Below, in pieces: positions 56,775-64,000 of a stretch of 64,000 bases of DNA; the first letter of the stretch is position 1, and each line of letters starts with the position of its first letter. The notes beneath the pieces are model-generated. The model searched no databases. It was given only the letters and a program-made list of their open reading frames with translations, and was not told the origin of the DNA. The stretch is from Castor canadensis (lineage: Eukaryota; Chordata; Mammalia; Rodentia; Castoridae): positions 15,036,001 to 15,100,000 of the forward strand of contig NC_133401.1 of assembly GCF_047511655.1 (NCBI RefSeq), in the 5' to 3' direction. A program made the translations under genes and the position numbers.

Positions 56775-57118
56775 TTTTTCTTTTCTTTTTTTTTTTTTTT
56801 GAGATAAGGTCTTGCTATGCATTTGTCTCAGGTTGGCCTGGATTTTTCCATCCTCCCGCCTCAGCCTCCTGAGTAAGTGCTGGGATTATAGGCGTGACCA
56901 CCATGCCCAGCACATTCCTTGTTTTCTTTGTGCTCCTGAATATTGAACCCAGGGCCTTGAGCTTGCCAGGCAGACACTCTACCACTTGAGTGATTGCGCG
57001 ATGACCCCAGGCTTCCCCCACCCATTTTTCGTTTTTGTTTTTGTTTTTTTGCAGTGCTAGAGATGGAACCCAGGGCCTCGCACAGGCAGGGCTCTGCCAC
57101 TGAGCCACACTGGCCATG
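56775..57118 (-). repeat. B1 and two ID-like copies
   Basis: T-rich run and B1 at 56790-56915, then ID copies at 56930-57010 and 57048-57118 (GCAGTGCTAGAGATGGAACC). Confidence 0.82.
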
Positions 57119-57829
57119 GGCCCCGGTCCTTGATTCCTGTCCTCTGGCTCTGAGTCAGTTCATGCTCTGTAGCCCACTTGTCCCTTGCCCCCTCTTTCTT
57201 CCTTGCTGTCCCGTTTCTTTCCCGGTTGGGGGATGGGTAGGGCTTTCCCCCTCCCTCTTTTCTCATCTGCACCTTTCAACTTTCACCTTTGTCACATGGA
57301 CGCCACTTTATAGGGTCATGAGGAGGCAGAGGAGGAGAGGCAGAGTGGACGGAGGTGCAGTGGAAGCCTGGCACCTGAGGGGGCCCTGGCAGGTGGGCTG
57401 GGGTGAGTAGAAGTCAGGTAAATCCTGGGGAAAGAGGAAGGCAGAGGTCAGGGAGTCTGGGGTGTGGCTGCTAACCTGAGCCACCTCTGTCCTCAAATCC
57501 TGGCTAGGGCCGGAGAAGGTGGTGCTGGCAGGAACCAAGTGGGTGGTTTGAGACCTGGTCGTTTTTCACTGTCTCTTCTCACCTCAGCCAATGCTGACCA
57601 AGCTAAGCCACAACTCACAGGGCATGTGGCACCTTGTGAGGGGTGGAGGTAAGTAGGTGACAGGCCAGAAAATGACCCATTTGGGAAACTGAGAGTCCCC
57701 TGGATGGGGGTGGAGCAGTGAGCAGGGCCAGGTCCTCAGACCCATGCCAGGCTGTGCTTTGGGGACTTTGTCCTGGGGATGAGGAACACAAGAGAGTCTT
57801 GAACAAGTCTGTGTTAGAAAGATCTCTCT

Positions 57830-58020
57830 AGGTTGGGCGCCCGTGGCTCACACTTATACCCCTATCTACTCAGGAGACACAGATCAGGAGGATAGCGGTT
57901 CAAAGCCAGCTCAGGCAAATAGCTCCTGAGACCCTATCTCAAGAAACCCATCACAAAAAGAGCTGCTGCAGTGGCTCAAGGTGTAGGCCCTGAGCCCAGT
58001 ACCACAAAAATAAAAAAGAT
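57830..58020 (+). repeat. SINE, 7SL-ID composite (shortened ID)
   Basis: GGGCGCCCGTGGCTCACACT, GAGACCCTATCTCAAGAAAC and GTGGCTCAAGGTGTAGGCCC. It lies just upstream of the IRGC promoter. Confidence 0.85.
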
Positions 58021-58129
58021 TCTCTTTCCAGGGCCTCCTGTGGGACTGAGGGCCCAGTGTGCCCAGGAGTGGGGGCCCTAGGAGCAGCTGGGGTGTGGGT
58101 GGGGTCCCTGCTCCACCCCGGCTCCGCCC

Positions 58130-58230
58130 TCTGACATCACTGTTACATTACTGGACTAGGCCTGGCTGGCCAATCAGCTGCCACTTGCTGTGATAATGGG
58201 TCCTAGCAACAGAGTGTGATGTTAGGCTAA
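58130..58230 (+). promoter_or_regulatory. IRGC: IRGC promoter with CRE-like, NF-Y and RFX (X-box) motifs
   Basis: A TGACATCA CRE-like site (58132-58139), an NF-Y box CCAATCAG (58170-58177) and an RFX X-box-like GGTCCTAGCAAC (58199-58210) lie within 80 bp, about 80-160 bp ahead of a strong splice donor. RFX2 and CREM sites are common in genes active in spermatids, which suits IRGC. Binding is inferred from motif match only. Confidence 0.6.
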
Positions 58231-58291
58231 CAGGGGAGGCGACCCCACCAGTGGGGAGAGTGTGAGGGGAGAGGGAGAACCTGCAGGGCAG
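58230..58291 (+). other. IRGC: IRGC predicted non-coding exon 1
   Basis: The start is approximate. The exon ends at GGGCAG before an excellent GTGAGT donor (58292). There is no useful ATG frame, so it would be 5' UTR. The distance to the coding exon fits a two-exon IRGC layout. Confidence 0.5.
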
Positions 58292-60468
58292 GTGAGTCCC
58301 CTGTGGCCAGAACTACCCAGGTGTGCCCCACGGGAGGGTGCACAGAGCCAGGGGCTTGTGAAGGTCCCATTCTTGATCCCTCAGTCCAAATTCTGGCCCC
58401 GAGCCCACTGAATTGGCTGCCCCCTGCTGCTGGGATCTGTCCCAGGCCTACCTGAGGTGGGTTGGGAGAGGGCACGGGAGGGGGCAGTGGGGGGATGACC
58501 TCCCTAGCAGGGAAACATGCTATGAGGACAAATTTTGCTGTGTGGATTATGTCTATAATCTTAGCTAATCGGGAGGTGGAGGCAGGAGGATCATGAGTTT
58601 GAAGCTAGCCTGGGATTGGGGGTGGGAAAAAGTTACAGAGACTTCCATCTCAAAAAACAAAATAGAAACGAAAGGGCTGGGGGCTAGAGGTGTGGCTCCA
58701 GTGGTAGAGTGCCCCCAAGCTCAAACCAAACTACAACAAAAAGACAAATTTCTTTGGGGGTGGGGAGAGAAGCTGAGAATGGGAACCAACAGGGGATCAA
58801 GCAGACAAGGAAAGAGGCAAGGGTATGTGGCTGAAGGGGGAGCAGCCCTTTTTCGGCAGTATTGGGTTTGAACTCAGGGTCTAACACTTTCTAAGCAGGA
58901 GCTCTACCATTTGAACCACTCTGCCAGTCTTTTTTTGTGAAGTGTTTTTTCAAGATAGGGTCTCATGAACTATTTGCCCAGGCTGGTTTTGAACCAGGAT
59001 CCTCCTGATCTCTGCCTCCTAAGTAGCTAGGATGTCAGGGGCTAAGCCACTGGAGTCCATTTGGAATAGCAGCTTTTCAGAGGAATGAAGGAGCCCAGGG
59101 CCTTGGCTTTGAGTCTGGCTTTACCCCTGGGTGGGAACACATCACCTATCTTGTCTGAGTCTCAGTCCCTCTCCGTGTCAGGTGGGGACATGATGCCAGG
59201 TGTGAGGTCTCTCCCAGAGCCCTGAGGAGTCTCAGTAGAGGTGAATGGTAGGGGGAGGCCAGGGAAGCACCAAGGGGAGGAGGAACCATGGGGATGGTGC
59301 CAGGAGATGGGAGGGGAAACTGAGGCCCAGGAGGCAAGGGACTGGGCCTAGCAAGGCTGCCATGGGAAGGCCGGGGGTTCCATGAAAGGGACCCTAAGCC
59401 TGGCTTCTCCTACAGGCTGAACTAAGAATGCCCTCAGCATTAGCCTAAGGTTAGATAGGTGAGGCTCATGATGGGCACAGTAGCCCTGGGAGGAGGGCAG
59501 GATGGTCCCCAGGGGGACAGACCAGGTGCCAGTGGCTCAGGCTTGTCTGTAATCCTAGCTATTCAGGAGGCAGAGATCGGGAAGATCACGGTTCAAAGCC
59601 AGTGGGGGCAAATAGTTCAGTGAGACCCTATCTAGAAAAGAACCTATCACAAATAAAGGGGCTGGTGGAGTGGCTCGAGGTGAAGGTCCTGAGTTCAAAC
59701 CCCAGTACCGTTAAAAAAAAAAAAAAGTCACGGGCCAGGAACAGTGATGACGTTAGTATTAGAGCACCTGCTGTGTACTGGGCACGGCTGTTTTGCTTGC
59801 TTGGGTTTTGTTTTTGTTTTTTTCTAGTACTGGGGTCTTTGTACTCGCTGGGCAGGTGCTCTACCATTGAGCTACTCCCCCAGCCCTTTTGCTTTTTAGT
59901 TTGCTCTTCAGGTAGGGTCTCGCACTTTTGTCTGGGCTGGCTCCTACTCCACCTTCCAAGTAGCTGGGATTACAGGCATGCATTACCACACCCAGCCCTT
60001 TTGACACTTATACCCACATGTTACAGATGAGGAAAGTGAGGCAGAGAGCTAAGTTATTTGCCCCACCACTTGGCAAGAATCTGGCAGAGCCAGGATTTGC
60101 CCTGGGCCTGAGTCCCTTTCACCGTCACTTCACGCTGCCTCCCAGTAACAGCGGTGATAAGGAGTTCAGCCCATCTCTGGTTGGGCCTGGGCCACAGGCA
60201 GGGGCTGGACTTAGCCCTTTCCTATGCAGGTGCATAGACGTAAACAGGCACAGAGAGGTGCGTCACGTTACTCCAGGTCACACAGCAAGTTAATGGCAGA
60301 GACGAGGCGTGAACCTGGGTTTTTGGGACTCCAAAGTTCCATAACTCATGGCAAATGTGCCCGGGTTCTTGAGGAAGAGAAAGCTTTGGGCTCTCTCCAC
60401 CTCTGCGAGTCTCTCCCTGTGTCACACCAAGGCCCAGGAGGTGCGAACCAGCCCCTTCTCCTCCACAG
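58292..60468 (+). other. IRGC: IRGC predicted 5' UTR intron
   Basis: SINEs: composite at 58535-58740 (plus), composite at 58850-59065 (minus), composite at 59520-59720 (plus) and composite at 59820-60000 (minus). MIR-like pieces lie at about 60008-60115 and 60230-60310. The rest is unique and G-rich. Confidence 0.55.
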
Positions 60469-60535
60469 ACGCTGAGGATCACGCGTCCTGTGACTCTCCC
60501 CCGTCCCCTGCCGTGCTCTAAAACCCCTGGTCACC

Positions 60536-61933
60536 ATGGCCACTTCCAAGTTGCCCGCGGTACCCGGGGAGGAGGAGACCACCATCCTCATGGCCAAGGA
60601 AGAGCTGGAGGCCCTGCGCATCGCCTTCGAGTCTGGCGACATCCCCCAGGCCGCCTCCCGCCTCCGAGAGCTGCTGGCCTCCTCGGAGACCACCCGGCTG
60701 GAGGTGGGCGTCACGGGTGAGTCGGGGGCTGGCAAGTCGTCTCTCATCAATGCCCTCCGTGGCCTGGGGGCCGAGGACCCTGGCGCAGCTCTCACGGGTG
60801 TCGTGGAGACCACAATGCAGCCCTCGCCCTACCCACACCCGCAGTTTCCTGATGTGACTCTGTGGGACCTGCCAGGGGCTGGCTCTCCGGGCTGCCCCGC
60901 TGACAAGTACCTGAAGCAGGTGGACTTCGGCCGCTATGACTTCTTCCTGCTTGTGTCGCCCCGGCGCTGCGGGGCCGTGGAGGCCCGCCTGGCCTCGGAG
61001 ATCCTGCGCCAGGGCAAGAAGTTCTACTTCGTGCGCACCAAGGTGGACGAGGACCTGGCGGCCACCCGCACCCAGAGGCCCTCGGGCTTCAGTGAGGCCG
61101 CTGTCCTGCAGGAGATCCGGGATCACTGTGCCGAGCGGCTGCGGGCAGCCGGCCTGAACGAACCCCGCATCTTCCTCGTGTCCAACCTGTCACCAGCCCG
61201 CTACGACTTCCCGATGCTCGTGTCCACCTGGGAGCACGACCTCCCTGCCCACCGGCGCCACGCTGGCCTGCTGTCGCTGCCCGACATCTCGCTGGAGGCT
61301 CTGCAAAAGAAGAAGGTCATGCTACAGGAGCAGGTGCTCAAGACGGCCCTGGTGTCCGGGGTCATCCAGGCCCTGCCCGTGCCCGGGCTGGCGGCCGCCT
61401 ACGATGATGCCCTGCTCATCCGCTCTCTGCGTGGCTATCACCGCAGCTTCGGCCTAGACGACGACTCGCTGACCAAGCTGGCCGAGCAGGTGGGCAAACA
61501 GGCAGGTGACCTGCGCTCGGTCATCCGCTCCCCGCTGGCTAACGAGGTGTCGCCTGAGACCGTCCTGAGGCTCTACTCCCAGTCTTCCGATGGCGCCATG
61601 CGGGTGGCCCGGGCCTTTGAGAGGGGGATCCCTGTGTTCGGTACCCTGGTGGCTGGTGGCATCAGTTTTGGCACCATCTACACCATGCTCCAAGGCTGCC
61701 TCAACGAGATGGCCGAGGACGCCCAGAGAGTCCGCATCAAGGCGTTGGAGGAGGACGAGCCCCAGACGGAGGTCAGCTTGGAGGCGGCTGGTGATAGTGG
61801 CGTGGAAAAGCGGGGACCTGGGGAGGGAGGAGGCAGCGAGGAAGCCCCACTCTCGGCCCGCCGAAAGCTCGGCCTCCTCCTCAAGTACATTCTCGACAGC
61901 TGGAAGAAACGTGACTTGTCAGAAGAGAAATAA
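60536..61933 (+). CDS. IRGC: IRGC, immunity-related GTPase cinema
   Basis: IRGC is the testis-biased, non-interferon-inducible member of the IRG (p47) GTPases. A single exon codes 465 residues (human 463). The ATG lies in a strong context (TCACCATGG). The P-loop GESGAGKS is at residues 61-68 (the GKS type), the G3 motif DLPG at 111-114 and the G4-like TKVD at 168-171. A helical C-terminal half follows, with a hydrophobic run (VAGGISFGTIYTML) near residues 375-390 and a charged tail rich in Glu, Gly and Lys. A good acceptor (CTTCTCCTCCACAG, 60468) 67 bases before the ATG fits a 5' UTR intron. Codons are strongly GC-ending. The frame is intact with no sign of decay, so the protein is very probably functional. 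Plus strand next to PLAUR is the expected mammalian order. Confidence 0.98.
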   Translation: MATSKLPAVPGEEETTILMAKEELEALRIAFESGDIPQAASRLRELLASSETTRLEVGVTGESGAGKSSLINALRGLGAEDPGAALTGVVETTMQPSPYPHPQFPDVTLWDLPGAGSPGCPADKYLKQVDFGRYDFFLLVSPRRCGAVEARLASEILRQGKKFYFVRTKVDEDLAATRTQRPSGFSEAAVLQEIRDHCAERLRAAGLNEPRIFLVSNLSPARYDFPMLVSTWEHDLPAHRRHAGLLSLPDISLEALQKKKVMLQEQVLKTALVSGVIQALPVPGLAAAYDDALLIRSLRGYHRSFGLDDDSLTKLAEQVGKQAGDLRSVIRSPLANEVSPETVLRLYSQSSDGAMRVARAFERGIPVFGTLVAGGISFGTIYTMLQGCLNEMAEDAQRVRIKALEEDEPQTEVSLEAAGDSGVEKRGPGEGGGSEEAPLSARRKLGLLLKYILDSWKKRDLSEEK

Positions 61934-61934
61934 A
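61929..61934 (+). terminator. IRGC: IRGC polyadenylation signal overlapping the stop codon
   Basis: AATAAA at 61929-61934 contains the TAA stop (61931-61933). If used, cleavage near 61945-61960 gives a 3' UTR of only about 15-30 bases. No other AATAAA is seen close by. Confidence 0.65.
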
Positions 61935-62407
61935 AGTGCAGCCCCATCCCCGCCTCCCCCACAAACCAAGCCTTAAAAACCAATCAAGCAACCAAACCAG
62001 GCCCGTGTGGTGAAACCAGAACTGCCATTGCTGAGGGCTGGGGTCGGAAGAAGGTCCTGGAGGGGGGTGACGAGCCTGATGCCTTGGCTGAGTCATGCGT
62101 GTGTGTATGCTCTGACTCGTAGAGGGACAAGAGGGCACAGGTGGGCCCAAGTCTTAAGAGGAGAATACTGTTTGGGGTAGGTTGACCCTGGGGGAGAGGG
62201 CACAGTGCGCTTGGTGGGCCCAGGGGGACTTGTGTGGCAGGACAACACAATCTGGTTTCCAGACAGGAGACAACTGTCAACTGCTGCGGGTAGCAGATTG
62301 GTGACTGGGTCCTGACTAGGTGCTGGGGATGGAACCCAGGGCCTCAAGTATGCTACTGAAGTTTCAATCCCATGTCCCTTTCGACCTTGGTGTCCCTCTA
62401 GAGGCAG

Positions 62408-62451
62408 CCAATCAGTGGGTGGCTGGGACTGGCACAATGGTGCCTAGCAAC
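62408..62451. promoter_or_regulatory. NF-Y/RFX-like module downstream of IRGC
   Basis: CCAATCAG (62408-62415) followed by GGTGCCTAGCAAC (62439-62451), almost the same layout as the IRGC promoter module. It could be a promoter of an unmapped transcript or an enhancer. Confidence 0.45.
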
Positions 62452-62829
62452 GGGGTTACAGAGAGGTGGGGGACAAATTTGGGCCTGCTTGGCTGCCTGG
62501 GAGTGATGGCAGGGTGGGGGTGGCCAGGAAGAAGAGGCCACACTGCCTGGGACTCCCCTCAGTGTGGGGAAGGCACAATGAGACCGGGGTGACAGTGCGA
62601 GTGGATGGCTCCCATGAACATTGAAAAAGAGGTGAGGCCAAGGGCACAACTCCATAGCCCAAACTGAATCTCTCTCAAGTTGGTGTCTCCCTGATGTGAG
62701 TGAGTTTCTGGTGTGACTGAGTGGGACAAATTTTGTAAGTCTGCCTGATTTTGATTCAGTGTGTCTAGGACTCTTGAGCTGGTCACCAAGTTTGGGGTTA
62801 CCTGTCACTACGTAGTTGTGTATGTTAGT

Positions 62830-63245
62830 CACTTTTCATCAGTGTGACAAAAATACCTGTGCAAATCAACGTAAGGGACAAAGGACTTATTTTGGCTCCA
62901 CTGCTATGGGTCTGTGGTGAGTCAGATCATCATGGCGGCTGGAGCACACATGTGACAGAGGCGGCTGTCACATCATGGTGTCAGGAAGCAGACACAGGAA
63001 GAGGCGAGGATGGGGCTACTCCCCTCAAAGACACGCCCCCAAGGACCCATTTGCTCCAATCAGGCCCCACCTTTCAGTGTCTGCCACCTCCCATATCCAA
63101 TCACAGGCCATCCGTGGGTTAATGCATTGATGATGTCAGAGCCCTCATGATCCAGTCACTTCCCCAAAGCCCCGCATGTGAACACGACACTGGGGACCAA
63201 GCTTTCAGCACGTGAACCTTTTGGCAGGACACTTCATATCCCAGC
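62830..63245. repeat. Old interspersed repeat, class unresolved
   Basis: Starts CACTTTTCATCAGTGTGACA and continues through ACTTATTTTGGCTCCACTGC, CTCATGATCCAGTCACTTCC and GGGGACCAAGCTTTCAGCAC. Pieces resembling its end occur at about 49228-49290. It looks like a recurrent mammalian repeat (LTR- or MER-like), but I could not name it. Confidence 0.55.
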
Positions 63246-64000
63246 TAAATGCTGAAGGACTGAGAATGGGGGTGTGTGTGTGTGGTGGGGGCTAGGGTGG
63301 AGTCTGAAAGCGGCATGTCACTGTGACTTGTGCAACACAAGAGGGCGAGGCTAAGTGTCCCAGTGAGACCATCCTGAGCCACTCACTAGGAACTGACACT
63401 ATGCTCGGCTCCTGGTGGTGATCAGCGGGTGCAAAAGGGATTCAAACTCACGCCTTCCCAAGCCTGAGCTCTTCTGTGCTCAGTGAAGGGTCACGTGTTT
63501 AAAAAATTAAACTACCAGGTTGGGAGTGGTGGTGGATAGGACCAGGGTGGGCCCTAGGGCTGCTGTGGGCCAGGCCAAGGGTGGGAGGGGAGGGTTGTGC
63601 ATTCGGGAGCTGGGTTTCCAGTTTGGAGCTCACCGGGCTGGGACAGGACTGGTGATTGAACCAGTGGCACCTGCCACCGCTTTCCTGAGGCTTGGGGGGA
63701 CACCAGTAGCTGACTTGCTGCCCAGCATGGCGGGCTCAGAATGGCCTAGAAACGTTTGAGTGGAGAAGAGCCCTTCCTCCTGAGCCTGGGGGTCTTGGGG
63801 AGGGGGAGGGTGTGCAGTTTAGGCTGAAAGCTCAGGTTCACAGCCAGGGCACAGACGGCCAGGGGAAAATGGATGGGATTGGAACACCTGGCTTAGCACT
63901 GCAGGTTGGGAAGAGATTCAGGCGCCAGGGCAGGTGAGGGAGGCTCACCTTTCAGCTACAACAGGAGCAGAAATATGAAGTGACCTCCCTTGGAGAGTGT

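Larger units (their letters stand above)
43209..58160. other. New Ly6 gene to IRGC intergenic region
   Basis: No gene is recognised. It is mostly SINEs, the L1 fragment and old repeat scraps (about 47150-47330, 47640-47800 and 49228-49290). AT-rich stretches lie at 50030-50220 and 54180-54420, the latter with an ATAATTCATA low-complexity run (54330-54382). Unique stretches are at 53720-54170, 55560-55800 and 56100-56760. Confidence 0.55.
61935..64000. other. IRGC 3' flank
   Basis: An inverted ID scrap lies at 62318-62365, an NF-Y/RFX-like module at 62408-62451 and an old interspersed repeat at about 62830-63245. 63250-64000 is G-rich unique sequence with no gene seen. Confidence 0.55.

Noticed and set aside
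60518-61126. 202-codon antisense frame inside IRGC
   Set aside because: It is a shadow of the GC-rich IRGC coding exon. The IRG motifs on the plus strand explain the conservation.

Overview
This is a window of mammalian nuclear DNA, almost certainly from a rodent. It is dense in 7SL-derived (B1/Alu-like) and tRNA/ID-like SINE pieces, often fused as 7SL-ID dimers and 7SL-7SL-ID trimers. That fusion pattern suggests a castorimorph such as a beaver, but this rests on recalled repeat style and no search was run. The gene order CADM4(-), PLAUR(-), IRGC(+) matches human 19q13.31 and the syntenic mouse chromosome 7 region.

Layout. 1-4.0 kb: the start of CADM4 on the minus strand, consisting of coding exon 1 (signal peptide) in a CpG island and part of intron 1. 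4.0-10.4 kb: intergenic DNA with a 3'-truncated 5S rRNA pseudogene, SINEs, a GA microsatellite and a degenerate telomere-like C-rich array. 10.4-25.6 kb: a complete seven-exon PLAUR (uPAR) on the minus strand. All splice sites are canonical, all introns are phase 1, and the predicted protein has 333 residues. Intron 1 carries a striking GC-box tandem array. 25.6-35.2 kb: intergenic, SINE-rich. 35.2-43.2 kb: an apparently uncharacterised plus-strand gene of the Ly6/uPAR family. Eight exons are predicted, coding three LU (three-finger) domains and a C-terminal GPI-type hydrophobic tail. It lies divergent to PLAUR and uses the same two-exons-per-domain, phase-1 plan. 43.2-58.1 kb: repeats, an old L1 fragment and unassigned DNA. 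58.1-61.95 kb: IRGC on the plus strand, with a predicted non-coding exon 1 under an NF-Y/RFX-like promoter and a single coding exon for a 465-residue immunity-related GTPase. 61.95-64 kb: 3' flank with a second NF-Y/RFX-like module and an old interspersed repeat.

Functionally, PLAUR and the new gene both encode predicted GPI-anchored, disulfide-rich cell-surface proteins. They extend the Ly6/uPAR cluster known on this chromosome arm. CADM4 is an immunoglobulin-superfamily adhesion molecule, and IRGC is the testis-biased member of the IRG GTPases. The most interesting item is the undescribed three-LU-domain gene. Its reading frame is open across seven exons, but its initiator ATG was not located.
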